Source: Elmis aenea (taxonomy: Eukaryota > Arthropoda > Insecta > Coleoptera > Elmidae). From it: 64,000 bases of DNA. The notes below the pieces were generated by a model, which ran no database searches, was not told where the DNA came from, and worked only from the letters and a program-made list of their open reading frames with translations. The stretch lies in the NCBI GenBank assembly GCA_947652605.1, contig OX393579.1, forward strand, positions 38,012,970 through 38,076,969, given 5' to 3'. The translations under genes were made by a program, and so were the position numbers. Below, piece after piece: positions 36,365 through 51,300 of the stretch. How positions within the stretch are numbered: position 1 is the first letter of the stretch; each line of letters opens with the position of its first letter.

Positions 36365-39300
36365 CTGAAAAATTATAAATTTCACATGTTAAGATACCTC
36401 ATTTCATAAATTTTGAGTTTGTTAGCAACTACTGGTACTTTCATATCTTAAATATAACACTGGATGTCTCAAATTCAATGTTCAACACAAATCTCGTTTA
36501 GCTTAGAAGCTACAAAGTCAGTTAAATTGGAGCAAATTTGTGCTATTACTTGGTGATTATTCTCAATACAATAATATGAAACATTACAGACGCAATTTGA
36601 AAAATAAGCATAAACAACCAAAAACGATTTTTCTTAGCCTCAACAAGGTCACGAGAACCAAATATATAAAATATAAATCAAAATTTGTGTACCCATATTT
36701 TGTAACAATAAATAAAAACACTGCTCAAATCGACCTTGGCAAGAAAAGTGACAAGACTCAAAAACAGGATTTTTTCAGTATAGCAAAAAAAAATCATACA
36801 ACTTAGAATAATTGTAATGGTCAAGAGTCTGTGAGTGTTTGAGACAAATCCTTGAACATTTATTTAGATCAGTGTTTCTTAAACTGTGGGTCGCGACCCA
36901 AAAGTAGGTCGCGAGAATTTTATTTTGGGTCACAAACCATTTTGAAACGAATAATAAAGTTTTTATTTATTTAACCAAGCCGGAAATTAATATTTTATTT
37001 ATTTTAAAGATAATTTTGTGTGTAATGAGATTTGGAGTTTTAGTTGATAAATAAATTCAATAGCAAATTCAATATGGGCTTTTTTATAATTATTAAAATA
37101 ATAAAGGTTATGAATAGTTAATATTATCATTTTAAAGTTTAAAAATGTTGTTGGGTCGCGACAATTTTTTGGATTGGAAAATGGGTCGCGAAGAAAAAAG
37201 TTTAAGAAACACTGATTTAGATTATATTCTACAAAAAAATATTGTAAATGCCTGTCACTTATCACTACTGTAGTAATACAGGTAAGCTCTTTAAGTTATA
37301 TCACTGTTCTTGCCGGGGTGAGAAATATTAATTGTTCACAAGGTCGAGCAATATTTAACTAGTTAATTATGTTACCATGATTGAGATAGTTTTTCACATA
37401 AAATGTGTTTTACGATACATTGATTATACATAAAAATATTGATTTTTACTTTAAGACAGTTCAGTGAAAAGACAATGGAACATTCAAAGATGCTGGCTGT
37501 ACTTGTGTTTTATTAATTTGACTTAAGCCTTTGATAAAGTGCCAAGGAAAAAAAAGATTCGGACGATATTGAGAGAAAGTAAGGTGGGCAAAGGAGAAAT
37601 AACCATAATGAACAGTTTATAAAAGAGTAGTAGAAATTATGTGCGAACCCACAACAGTAGTTACCAGGAATTTAAAACAACAGTGGGAGTAAGACACTAC
37701 ACCAAGATAGGCAGGTATCAAATTTTAAATATTTAGAAACGATAATTGCAGAGAATGGTAAATTGAAAGAGGAGCTTAATAACAGAATAGCTGCAGTAAC
37801 GAAATTCTACCACTTCACTAATAAATGCTTGAAAAGTAAGGAGAAAATGTCAGAAGAAACTAAGATACGAGCATTTAATGCAGTGTACGTATCAATTCCA
37901 GGGACACGAACCGCAAAGAATAACGGTATAGTTTCGGTTACCGGTTGGATACATTTTTACTTTTCGGTTTACGTTCCGAACCACTGGTTTTTAATTTATA
38001 ATGATTCGGTAATCGGTTCAGTGGTAACGGTTTAGTTCTGGTTCAATGCTTTTTTTAATAGGAAATTTTAAAAAGTATAGATTATTCAAATATGTTTATG
38101 ATAAAGATGCATAGTTATAAATTGAATTGTCTACAATTTTTCCAGTTTTGTTTAAATGTAAGCAAAAGTACGAAAATAAAAAACATAAAATGTCATTAAT
38201 AAATATAAATGGTCCGAACCATTGTGTGAACTGGTTGAAACGGTTCACACCAGTCGGTTCGGTTCGATGTAAAGGTTTTGTGATTTTTCAACTGAAAGGT
38301 TCAGTCTGGTTCACGGTTCATGAATAAAGCACCGGTTCGTTCCGGTTTTTGTTCCAATTCCGGTTCGGGTTCCTGATTTATTCTTATTTATAATTCAGAG
38401 ACTTGGGCACCAACAAGAAAGCAAAAACAAAAGATACATATAGGGGAAGATGGTATATACTGGGACATGGTATATAGTGGGACAACAGAGATTTTGGCCA
38501 TCTGTTACCCCGTACTTAAAGTTTGTTTACATCAAAATAGCGGTTAAGTAGTCCCATTATATCCTGTCTACAGTATGTGTCGTAAACAATGTCATAGTGA
38601 CTTGCACATGTGAGGCATGTTTGGTAACTGCGCATTGTTTTTTTGTGGTTATTCAGTTTATGTGCTAAAACTTTTTAATTTATTTAACAACAATTAGAAA
38701 ATTTGGCGTAGGTGTACCTTACAGTATATTAAATGTATGTACAATGTTAAAACTTAAAATAATCATACAAGTTTTTCATTAAATCGTTGCTTTTAAAAAT
38801 TGATCACATGGTGCATTGTGGGACAATGATGATAATCAGGTAAATTTTCTGAAAAAGACTTCCGACTTTAGATTTTCTTTCTCTAAAAACAGAGATAAAG
38901 ACTGTGTTGAAAAAGAAAATATTCTGTGTAGGTTAAGCGCACCGACTACGTTTGGGGGCACTGAAAAAACAAAGAAACATTTTCAATTTTAGTTTGATTT
39001 TTCAAAGTACAATGTCTAAATGCCCATGAAAAGTGAAAGTTTTTAAAATAAAAAATTAAAATTAAGCTTTTTTTTAATTACTTATGCTTTAATTCAAATA
39101 TATTTTTTGCTGTCCCACAATGTACCACGGGGTGGTGTATGTGGGGACAAGTGGTGTATAGTGGGACAGTCCCTCTATTTGTGTACCTTTATTTTTAAAA
39201 AATATTTTTTTGTATATGCAATGATAAACTAAAGCAATATGAATATCTCATATCAATTTGAGGTATGCAAATTAAGCCGTTCAAAAGTTACGCAAAATTT

Positions 39301-42300
39301 AAAAAAAGTGTCCCAGTATATACCACCTTCCCCTACAGGAGATGAAATTTTTGAGACGAACAAAAGGATGTAAACTAATTGATAAGATTAGTAACGATAA
39401 AATCAGAAAAAGCCTAGGAGTGAAAGACATGAAAAAAGATGGAAACCAACCAATTAGAATGGCTGGGACATGCATTCCAGAAAGCAGGTATGCAAAAATT
39501 TTAGAGAAAAAGATGTAGATGAAGACCAAGAACTAAATGAGAAGACAAAGTTTAGACATTGACCAGAAGAAAAAGGAGTCAACTGGAGTGATGTGCCACA
39601 AGAACCTAATTATAGACTGAGATAGAGAAACATATTTACCAACTAGGAAAACATACCTCGACAACGAAAAGTACAAGAGGACTTGATTAAGAAGAGCAAA
39701 CGTTTTTTAAAAAAAATTGTTCTACACAACACCAAAACTAATTTTATACAAGTCAAATCACTTTTGGTAAAAATTTACTTTTGTGTTATATTCGATTAAA
39801 TACAGATTTTGCATGTTTTTAGATATATTCATAAAGTGTAAAAATATACAGCAATATCTATATAAAGTTGCAAAGTTTTCTGACAATTTTTAAATTCCAC
39901 ATTTATTTTAAAAATTACATTAAACTGGTGGAGTCAGATTTGGCTCATAAAATATATCGGTGGAATGTGAAATAACAACTATACATTTTGTAATTCTTAT
40001 TTTTCTAGGTACTCCATAGTGCCTTGGGGCTTTCAACATTATTTTTTTCCTAATTAATCCCAAGTTCAAGACCTGATCACCAATGCACCCCTGCATAAAA
40101 TATTAATTTTTCAAATTAATTTGAAGTTTTTCACATCTACAATATTTAGTGTACAGCAGCGATTTCCAAACTGGGAGGCGCAGATTGTACAAAAGGAGGC
40201 GCGAAAAGTTTTACAAAAATAACATATATAGTAAAACTTGTTATTATTCTGATAATGACGTTTATTTTCATTTTTTTTTGGTAGTAATAAATTTTTTGCC
40301 ATTTAATAAAAATGTGTCTGTATTATTTTATGAAATAAAGGGGGACGCCAAAGTTAGATTTTTTTTTTAAAGGGGGCGTATTAACATAAAGTTTGAAAAC
40401 CGCTGGTGTACAGGGTGGTCCAAATTCGATGGGGTTACATGGGTATCTTGCTTAATATTCAAGATAGAGAAACGGTTAAATTACCAAATATGTGCAGTTT
40501 TTTGAGACAAACTCAGAACCGTTTTCAGAAATATTGTATCATTTCAGTTATTCACGAAAAACTGTTTTTCTGTCATATTTATAATGTGTCATATCTCCGT
40601 TATTGTTGTAAATATCGAAAAAAATTAAAGAAGATTATTTTTAGATATTTTTATGTAGAATTTAATGGTACTATAAACAAATTTTACATTAGCCGTTAAA
40701 AAGTTATGACACAAACTTACCTTTTTTTAAATGAGAACTATAGTTGGCTATGACCTATTAAAATTCCTTATTTTTTTCTCATTCCAAATATGTAACGGTT
40801 GATGAAGTTATTTTGGTAATTTATGCTTGTAAGAGACCGGCGTGGCTGTGTGGCGTGTGCTGTGTTCACTTGTAAGCGTTTGTGCGTAAAAGTATTTATG
40901 AAAGTTGTAACCCATTACACATTTATGGCCTACATTTAATTTATCCTATGCATTTGAAAAACAGAAAACCTTAACCTGACCCTTTATTATTGACCAAGCG
41001 AACGAGGATGAGGTTAAATTAGGTCGGTGAAAGTTTTTTTAAATTGCAATTTTTAATGGATTGCAAAAACCTTTATGATGAGTTTTACGCCCAAACGCTT
41101 ACATGTGAACGTAGCGTTTAAACAAGAGAACATAGTGTTAATACCTGATAGCCACGCCGGTCTCTTACAAGCAATGCATGAAACCGGTTTAAAAAACCGG
41201 TTAACCGTTATTTTTTGTCAGAAAAAGTGATTTTTAACCGAAACCGTTATTTTTAAAGGCAAAAAAACGGTAACCTTAAACGAAAATAATAAAAAACCGG
41301 TTTTCTTACATCTTTTTTTAATAAAAATTACGATAAAAAATACAAAATCTGTATTAAATGCGATTAGTTTACCAGAAGTCACTGAACGCTTGATTGTACA
41401 TATATTATAAAATTATAAATGAATAATATCTTTTCATACTTTGCATTCCTGTTCTAAATAATTTTAAAAACCGGTTTATAATTTAAATCGGTTTTTTTAC
41501 ACTAAACCGGTTTTTTACGAATAAAACCGGTTTTTCAACAAAAACCGTTATAAAAATAAAGTTCTCGATTTCGGTTAACCGTTAACCAAAATTTTTTTCA
41601 GTTTCGAGCCCTGCTTACAAGCATAAATTACCGTTATTTTTAATAGTACTCAAGTTACAAAGGTTTTTAATTTTTTTAAATGATAAACAAAAAAAAAACA
41701 AGATTTGAACAAATGATTAACAATATAGACAGAATCAGCAGTTATGTAAAAAAAATAGAAATACAATTTAATTGTGACAATCGACTTTAAAATGTATTAA
41801 AACCTAACTATATAACATAAGAATTAAGTTTTTATGGGAAAGTAAAATAAATCTGCTTTTGGGAAGAGAAATATTATCCAAGAGGTTCAAATATAAGCAC
41901 ATCATTTGTTTGCTGTTAGATTTTCATGAAATAAATCATTAGCAAACAACACCATACATTTAAACCAAATTTGCCTTTTTTTTAAGTATTGACGTGTACA
42001 TTTTTGTTTGCCAGTTATGATCATTTTCTAATTAAAATCTCCATACCTTAATATGAAATATTTATTTGCTCACCTAATATTTAGGGGAAACTGATTATTG
42101 GCAGCACTTTTTGCCGAAAGAAATGACAAAACTCAATCTGCTTAAATAATCGTTGGGATGTTGTACCACGAGTTTTATTAAGTTTTATAACTTGCTTTTT
42201 TTTGTTTTCACAGCCTACTTTTAAAAAACCTCAGTAACTTTATATATTTGGAATGAAGGATAAAAAAGGAATTGAAATAGATCATGGCCAACTATAGTTT

Positions 42301-45300
42301 CCATTTAAAAAAAGTAAGTTTGTGACATAACTTTTTAACATCGAATGTTAATTTTTTTTTATTAGTACCATTAAATTCTACATAAAAATATCTAAAAACA
42401 TATTCATGAAATTTTTCGATATTTACAACAATAACGGAGATATGACACATTGTAAATAAGACAAGAAAACAGTTTTTCGGTAATAATTCAAAAACCGGAA
42501 ATGATGGAATATTTTTGAAAACACTTCCGAGTTCGTCTCAAAAAACCGAGCATTTTTGGTAATTTAACAGCTTCTCCTTATCGAATATTAAGCGAGATAC
42601 CTATGTAAACACATTGTATTTGGACCACCCTGTACAAATGTGATTTTCATGTTTATCGCTTTTTTGTGAATTTTCTAATTAACTTAGAACCAAAACGTTG
42701 AAACAAAAACTCAATAAAAGATAAAACTAAATAAATCTTACCTCCTTACACTTCTGATAATTGGCAACTGATGCTATACAAGTATTATGAAGATGGTATG
42801 GAATAACTGGATCTTTTGTGTACGAAAGAAACAAAAGTAACGATTCAGCAACAGCATGTACATTTCCAGCTAATTTTTTTAATAAAGAAAAATATGTTAT
42901 TAGTAAACCAATTATTTCACACATAAAGAGCTTAAATAAGGATACGAATTGGATCTAATGAACCATAATCTAGCCAATCTTTTATTTTAATTATATCTTC
43001 ATGCAACGCTGCTGATTCAAAAAGTTCTCGAGTTTTCAAGCCATTTCGAAACAAGTGATCGACAAGAAGCCACAGCTCACGAGGTATAGAATATAATAGA
43101 GGAGAATGTTGACTTTCCTGAAAAATAATTTCTAATTGGATAACAATGAATACTAGAAGAGAGAAATACTTACTGCATTCTTAAACTGCTCTGCTGTGAG
43201 ATGTAAAAGGGGCACTGGTGCTCTACACAAGGTGGCCATCGATGTAGTAAAGGAAGATCGACGGCAATCACCCGATACTGTTATAAACATATCTTTTCCA
43301 CCATGTAAATGTAAAATTAATATATCATATATTTTCTCCAGGGGTTGTTCTAAATTTACTTCAAGTCGTACATCACATTTCTCTCCTACAAAGTTTTAAT
43401 AATCAACTACTGAAGAACAAACACTTGAGGATATTTTATATTTCGAAGAGAAAAATAAATATTTCCTACACCCTGTTCAAGTTAATGTAACCATGATAAT
43501 CGAGTCAGTTACTTTAAAAATAATTCATAGCTCACTAGATATCAAGAAAACCCCAAAAGGTAAATAAATATCAATCTGCTTCCAAATTAGTAAAATTCTA
43601 TATGAAGTTTTTAAGTAATGTTTGTTACCGTATAATGCAGTGTTTCTCAAAATGTTTACTCTGAGGACCCCTTCCAAAATTAAAAGCTTGCAGAGGACCC
43701 CAATGGATTGTTTTGTAGAAAATTCCCTTCACCTGTCAAATTTGCGTTTTCAACCATTCACTAATCTTAAATCTTTTAGAGACTACCAATAGGAGCAATA
43801 TTACACGGTAATAATTTTACATTCCTCTGCCAGGAGTTGATCCTCCTGTCAAATTTGCGTTTTCGACCAATAACAAACTCAGATTTCCTTTAAACGGCCA
43901 ATAAACATAATCATACACTGATAATTTACTTTTCGCAATTAACAGATTTTCATGCGTTTATTAGTCGTTTCTAAGAAATCTGAGTTTTTGATTGGTGGAA
44001 AATATAAATTTGGAGAGGGAATAAGGTATTTTGGTCTTGATAATTTTTTGACAGATGTCGGCGACCAATAACGTTACTTTAATATAGATTAAACCACACC
44101 CCTGACACACCACTCTGACAGTACTTGTAAAATTTGACATACCAGATTATGTATGTACCTAAATACTATTTGGTTCATTAATTTTTATTAAAATATAATT
44201 CTTGAATTAAAAATTAGTTATAAATGATCTATTAATAATAACAATCGCAGTAAGTAGTAGGTATACTTTAATTTATCTAAATTAAACATTTTAATTTGAC
44301 AGATAGGTTAGGTGAAGGAAATTTTCTGACAAAATATAACTCGTGCATTGCAAATAGTCTATAATTTTTGACAAATCTTCACTCATGCAAGTTGAACTCA
44401 ACTTGCATTCGGGCATATTTACCAAAAATTATCGATAATTTTCAATGCACTTGTTATATTACTACTGATAATATTTCAGCCTGGCAAATAAGCTGGACAT
44501 TTTTCAAACACTATAAACAGCTCGGAGGACCCCTTCAGAAGAATTCAAGGACCCCCAGGGGACTACACTTTGAGAAACACAGGTTCTTGTATTTTTTTAC
44601 AGACAGTTGTTGACAGTAAAATACAATTTATGCAGATTAAGACCGATACGTAAAAAATAAATTTTGCTCAAAGCATTTGTATAAACAATTACCTCCTCTT
44701 TCTAAAAATTTTAATATAAAGGGTGTGCTCGTTATCATAAATAGCATGGGGATCTCGTTAACCGTAAGAGATACAGAGTTGGTTAAATGTGTCAACACGT
44801 TTTTGTTTATAACTTAGTTATCTGAAGTCACACTCAAAATATTTTTCAACATAATCAGGACGCTTTTTTGCTTAGATTTGAAATTTGTTAATAAATTTTA
44901 CCTATCTTCATTGGTTTTTGTTATTTTAAATACGGGTTAAAGTTGACTGTGACACCACTAAAAAATTCTCTCGTTTTATTGATGTATGGGTTGTTTGGTT
45001 TAACTTTAAAAATAAGTAAGTTATTACAATATTATTGTATTTATTACAAAATTTTCGTAATCAAATAATATAAGTGTTCATAGTTTACAAAAAACGTCCA
45101 GAAATCTGTTTATGCTTTTTGCTTATTAGAAGTCATTAACGCAGATAAAAGGCATAACTTGTTATTCTTTGTTAAAAATAATTGTATGTCAAATAAGGAT
45201 TAAATACACATTTTAGAGAAATGTATTACTTAACCAAAGAAATATTCTAAAAATATTTGCTGGTAAGTGAACAATGTTAATGCATTCCCAACATATTTAT

Positions 45301-48300
45301 TAATACCTATTTTTTTAATTAAATCCCTTAAATAGTAATTTCATGCGGTTTACTTACGTGCTTCCAAGGAAAAAGGGATAAAGACAATTATTTACCATGC
45401 CGATTAGGCTTTGTTTTGAATAAAATATTTGTTTTTGCCATTTTTAACAACAATTGTTTCAAAAAAGTGCCAACTGTTATACATTGTCGAATTCAGAAAA
45501 AATGCTCTACAAATTGGCGTTAAAATCAGATATAGCGTCCATAAGAAAAAATTCACCTGATGATGGTTTTAAAAAAACGAAACGTCGCACGGACAATATA
45601 ATTGGGGATTCTGATTCCTTGCAAAAAGTGGCCATGAAAAAGTTTTAACAGAAATTAAATTCGACATCAAATGAAAAAGTTACGGGCAAAAAACAAAAAT
45701 CCACTTCTTTACTTTTTTCCCTATATCTCAAAAACTAAAAGAGCTAGATAAGTTCTGTTTGCATCGAATTATTAAGCACCTGAATATACAACTTTGCCCT
45801 AATTTAACCAAAGTCGCAACTCTTACCGTTTACGAGATCCCCATAGAGGCCCTCGAAAAACGAGAACCCTGTATGACGAAAACAAATAATAAATAATGTT
45901 ATACAATAACATAACGATTTAAAACGTTATTCCATCCCTGGTTTTAAGTATATATTATGTGTGTAAAATTTGGTTTTAAAACTAAAGAAAAAACGAGGGT
46001 AAATCTGATTTTGCTTACACCCAGTATATTCATTTAAAAACTTTAAATTCAAATTTCAAATTTAAAAATTTTTCAGGATATTCAGAAACTGGACACTATA
46101 TGTACATTTTTAGTTATGAAAAACATAAAAACACATTTCTTTGTTAACCCCTTGAACGTTACATTAAATTCCTGGGTTTATGGATTCGACAATGTCGCGG
46201 CGGCAGGGGCTAACCTTTTTTTAAGTTCCTTCTGTAATGAAGCTGTGACTTGAAAAATACAACAATTAGGCTGTTCTCTATCAGCTCCTCAAAAAAAATC
46301 TTTTTTTTGTTACAAAAATCACAGGCAAAAACCGCACGAACCCAGCTTACCCAAATCTACCTGCATAAGATTTTTAGGTCAAGAAAAAAGGAGACTTTTG
46401 GCGTCGGTGACAAAGATCAACCTAATTTTTGTCTTTTTCCAACTTATAGCTTCAACACAGAATGCACGTCAAAAAAAATCTGCCTACGCCGCCTTGATAC
46501 TGACGCGTGCCATAAAACCGGCTCTAACGCACGATCAACTGAAGTTATCCGCTTCGCGTGTACAAGGCCTCAAATCGTACAGCATGGCACAAACGCGATA
46601 AAAACGCCCGACCGTAGTTCGTAGAACAAGGTCAACGGTGCAAAAGCGGTAAAAATGCCCAAATTTAAATCGGAGAGCCTCGGTATTAGCGCAAAAAGAA
46701 CGCCCGAACCCAGTTCGTAGAGACCAGTCAAGGGGTTAATTCAACCATCTTTCTATCTTTCTCGATTAACTATACACTCAGTACAGAATTTAGCACCAAT
46801 GGTATCCTCTTAGATAAATCAACTATCCTTGTTTAAAAGGTAATGAAAACTTGCTGAAAATGCATAAAAAATTTAAAACTAGTTTTACCTGGCTTAATAC
46901 TGCCTGTATGAGGTAAAATTCGTAACCATTCCTTACAATAACTAGAGTCATCTAACTTCTTAATGAATTCAAATTCGGCCATAACCTATATTGCAGAATA
47001 AAGAGGATTTAGATGTTTAAAAAAAAGTTACGTCAAAAAGTATTGTTAAATATAAATGTACCTGTCCAGTGTTTGCAATAATAATATCTTTAAATTGTGG
47101 TTCCCTAAATTTGACCATTTCGAACGTAATCTCGGTCTGATCAATGGTAACTTGAGGTAGAAATTCATTTTCTAATTTATCCATTTTCTTCAGCAGATCT
47201 TCATGTACTTTTCTGTATTTGGTTTGATCCACAACACTAATTTCAGATTTAAACAGAGCACTAATGGGTTTGTGATCACTAATTTTAAGCTCCATATGAC
47301 TACGATAGGCAACCTGATGAATTCCTTTACCTTTCCACAACACTCTGTCAGTCCAAGCTGGAGCACGGGCTTTTTCACTGGTATCAAATACATCAGTATA
47401 CAAATCATATTTGTATGTAGGTGGAAATGTTATATCACCTTCGGTATAACCCTTAAAACAATTGATATTTTAATAATTTATGTAACCATATGCTTTATAC
47501 ATAAAAACAGCTTTCTTAAATATTCCTCATAAATCTATGTAATATAATCAAATGATATATTTTTAAAACCAGGAAAAGGTGTACTAGCCAACTATGTAAA
47601 ATGTAATATGGCGCCCATTAGACAAGAAAGTTACTATCAATAAAACAAAACCGAATTGGCTTAGCTAAAAATGCATAATAAAACATTGCAATAAGCTCTC
47701 AAAAATTTGTAAAATTTCATAAATAAATAATACAGCAAAATCAAAACGATAATTTTTCAGCTTTTTTAGTTTTCATAAAACAATTGCAGATGTTTGAAAT
47801 CTGTTTTGATATTAGCATAAAATAAAACAACTGTGCCACATATAAATCTATACTCGGTTTCAAATAATAAGCGTGATCTCAATGGATTCCATGACATTTG
47901 AATATGCCAATATCTCTTTCTATAAACAGTCCCTAAATAGCAATGGCAACAATCAACATTGTTCTATTTCACATATACAGGGTGATTGATTGAGACCGGT
48001 ACTTAAAAATATATGAAGAATGAAAAAGGGTATGGATCTGAAATTTTGGTTATGGCCATAATGGCATCTGATCTGTTTATTGAAAAAATTTTCAATAGGG
48101 CGACACTTCCGGAAATACCGGAAGTTGACTTTTTTGAAAATTTTTTGATTTTCATCGTGATGCTTAATATTATCTAACGCCGTTATTTTTGAAGGAAAAA
48201 CGCTTAAATTTAGACCATTCCTAGAAGAAACCTTGGAGTACATCTTGGAATTTTTGCAATCGATGCATTACTTACAGGGTGTCCAAAATTTAATTTTCTT

Positions 48301-51300
48301 TTAATACAACTTCAGACCACTAAAACTCGTTTTTTTCAAATACAATGCCCAAACTTGTTTTTCATTTTCTAATGCAAAATTACATTCTGCATCAATCTGT
48401 ATTAGCGTTTCCTATACCTATCTGCAACAATTTTCGAGTTATTAAGATTTTTGATAGTTAAGAGAAATTGCAACATTTTTAAATAGTAAGCCTTGGAAAT
48501 GACAGCAAATGCCAATATTAATAACTGTAAACCACTTTTATTGCGTTTGTCTGAAGTATCCATGAAAATGTAAAATCAAGAGTATTCAAACACGAATATT
48601 TTGAACTTATTTTATATTCATGAAGAATGTAACAAGACTATTGAAACCTGGAAATTCCAGGATGTACTCCAAGGTTCCTTCTAGGCATGGTCTAAATTTA
48701 AGCGTTTTTTCTTCAAAAATGACGACGTTTGATAATATTAAGCATCACGATGAAAATCAAAAATTTTTCAAAAAAGTCCAAAAATCTAAAAATTGACTGG
48801 ACTTAGGTATAGAGAATGCTAATAAAAGTCTCTCTAAAATAACGTTTTAAATCCAAAAGTCCTATAAAAAATAGACCATTGTATTTGAAATAAGAAAGTA
48901 GACGTCAACTTCCGGTATTTCTGGAAGTGTCGCCCTTTTGAAAATATTTTCAATAAACAGATCGGATGCCATTATGGTCATAACCAAAATTTTAGATCCA
49001 TAACCTTTTTCATTCTTCATATATTTTTAAGTACCGGTCTCAATCAATATATGAAACATCTATTATATTAAGGGCTCGTTCTTATTAGTCAAGTTACCTG
49101 AATTCAAGCGACTATAATTCAAGTAACTTGAAAGCACTTATCGAATATGAACCTGATATTTAGTTGACTTGAAGCTGACTTTCAAGTTTCAAATAGAGAG
49201 ACTTTCAACTTTTCACCGACAACCTGATGATTCGACTGTTTATTATCAGAATTTGACACAACTGAGTGACTTTTATGAAATACCAATCAAAATGTCAATA
49301 TCGAGTAAGTGGAACAGAAAAACGTTAGTATATTCCTCGAAATATATGAAAGTTATGATATTCTGTGGAACAGAAAAAACAACAAATATAGTGATAAGAA
49401 TGCACCACTTACTTCGATGCCATTTTAAAAATTTACTAGCTTCAATAAACTTGTCAAAATATGAACATAAACTTAAAAAGTAAAGTAACTTCAATTTAGA
49501 CGACTTGAATTCAAGTCACTTGAATAGTGAAAACGAGGCTTATGCCAAGTTACTTGAATTCAAGTCGCTTGAATTTAAGTAAATGAAAAGTACGTGACCA
49601 ATGTGAACCTGATATTTAGTTGACTTTAAGTTCACTGAAAGCTGACTACTTGAGAACCTTTTAACTTTCAAGTTGAATGATGCGATTGTTTTATCAGACA
49701 AATTTGATACAATTCAGTGACGTTTATGAAAAGTCAATCGAAATATCAATAATGAGTAAGTGGAACATGGAAAAAGTTAGTAAAATCCTCGAAATATATC
49801 AGTTATGATGTTCTGTGGAACAAAGAAGATGACAAGTATCATGATAAAAATGCACCTACTGCTTCGACGCCATTTTAAATTTCTACTGGCTTTAATAAAC
49901 ATGTCAACATACGAACATTAACTTGAAGTCACGTTACTTGAATTCAAGCGACTTAAATTCAAGTTACTTGACTAATAAGAATGAGGCTTTAGACATCTTG
50001 TAGTTTTTAATGTCTTATTTTATTAACAGTCATTGTCACTCTAATTAATTATTTAATAAACGGTTAAAACATACCAATAATACACGTGAGCGATCTTTTT
50101 GTTGGTTTAACTGATCAACTGCTAAAACGGTTGCTAAATCATCTGCTTTTAAACATTCTTTAACTCTAGAAGTTGATAAGTCCGTAACTCGATAATTCAA
50201 ATCACCCAACCAATATACTTGGCTAAAACAAAAATCATTTTAGATGTCTTAATTTTCAAAATATATCGGGTGATTCAGTTTGACTGTCGCACCCCTATAA
50301 CTTTTTAATTATTGAAAATAACCCCAACAAACCTTATATTTTTGGAAACGGCGACAAATTCTCTATTAAATGATGTGCATTTGTTATCTCTACAATGACG
50401 TATGTCAAATCCGTGATAGGCAACTGTTTGTTTTTGTTTTAAATAACATAGTATACATGTTTTTGTTGATTCGGATAGAGAATTTAATTCTGAATCCGAC
50501 CATGTATTAAAAAAGTATGCATACATGAGAAAATTTTCGAGAAAAAACAGTTCAAGGTTTATTTAAATTATGGCAAACAGTCTATTTCAGTGGTCTAAAA
50601 CTGGCGGCCCGCGGACCGCATCCGGCCCCCAAAGCAATTTTACACGGCCCGCGAATACAGTTACGTATTTGTTGAAAATATGGTGCTTATAGTTTTAGAG
50701 ACATAAAGATAAAGGACTGAGCTTATGTGGGCGACTGCTATTGAAGGAAAAAGAGACAGAATGAATAGGTTGGGGCTTTGTTTTTGTCACTGTATGCTTG
50801 TATGCCAGGCCACGTGACTAGGGTAATTTGGGAGAACTTCCAACGTTCGTACAATCAGTAAATTTAGCTGTAGTAAGAAATAACGAAGTTTATATTTATT
50901 TACATACAAACATAATTATACAGGGTGTCCCAGATTACATTTCCAGCATGGGGATCTCGCTTATTATAAGAGATACAGGTTTGTTTAAATTAGATGAATT
51001 ATTCCTTAGTATTAGAGGAGCTACAAACAATTTTTAAAAGTACAAAATTTCTCGTGCTTCAGATGTTATAGCAAAAAATATGAAAATGTCCAATTTCTTT
51101 TTTCTCTCAACTTTTTTGTCTTAATCATTAGAACAATTTTATTTGTACTTTCTTAAGGCACTTTTTAATGGAGAATGTAACTGTTATTTTAGATTATTTT
51201 TAACACCTACCATTTTTGAGATATTACCCCTAACTTCATTTTTTCTTATGGCCCGCGAAGTTGGCTATGGAATAGTTGAATGTGCTTTTTTTTCCTCTTT

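Larger units (their letters stand above)
37500..39690 (+). pseudogene. non-LTR retrotransposon reverse transcriptase, broken by two MITEs
   Basis: Pieces read [12 protein letters not shown] sequence and [17 protein letters not shown] (37500-37690), then after an internal deletion [20 protein letters not shown] and [12 protein letters not shown] (37730-37898). The frame resumes [17 protein letters not shown] (38384-38440) and again [16 protein letters not shown] and SLGVKDMKK (39336 onward). These are the usual C-terminal RT blocks of endonuclease-bearing LINEs. A hAT miniature (37899) and a TA-flanked element (38443) split it, and stops are frequent after 39510. Confidence 0.85.
40411..42632. 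mobile_element. foldback family G, TA-flanked, hosting nested elements
   Basis: CAGGGTGGTCCAAATTCGAT and its complement TTTGGACCACCCTG, TA at each end, arms about 390 bp. The centre (40800-42235) holds a further palindromic element and a hAT miniature. It lies in the last and longest OCRL intron, ending about 110 bp from exon k. Confidence 0.85.

Noticed and set aside
46250..46624. 124-residue open frame in the OCRL intron
   Set aside because: Inside a TTAA-flanked miniature element. No recognisable domain, and overlapping frames are equally open.
49071..49988. Regularly recurring CTTGAATTCAAG suggesting an array
   Set aside because: Spacing is irregular and the copies sit at MITE termini. 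Not a CRISPR or satellite.
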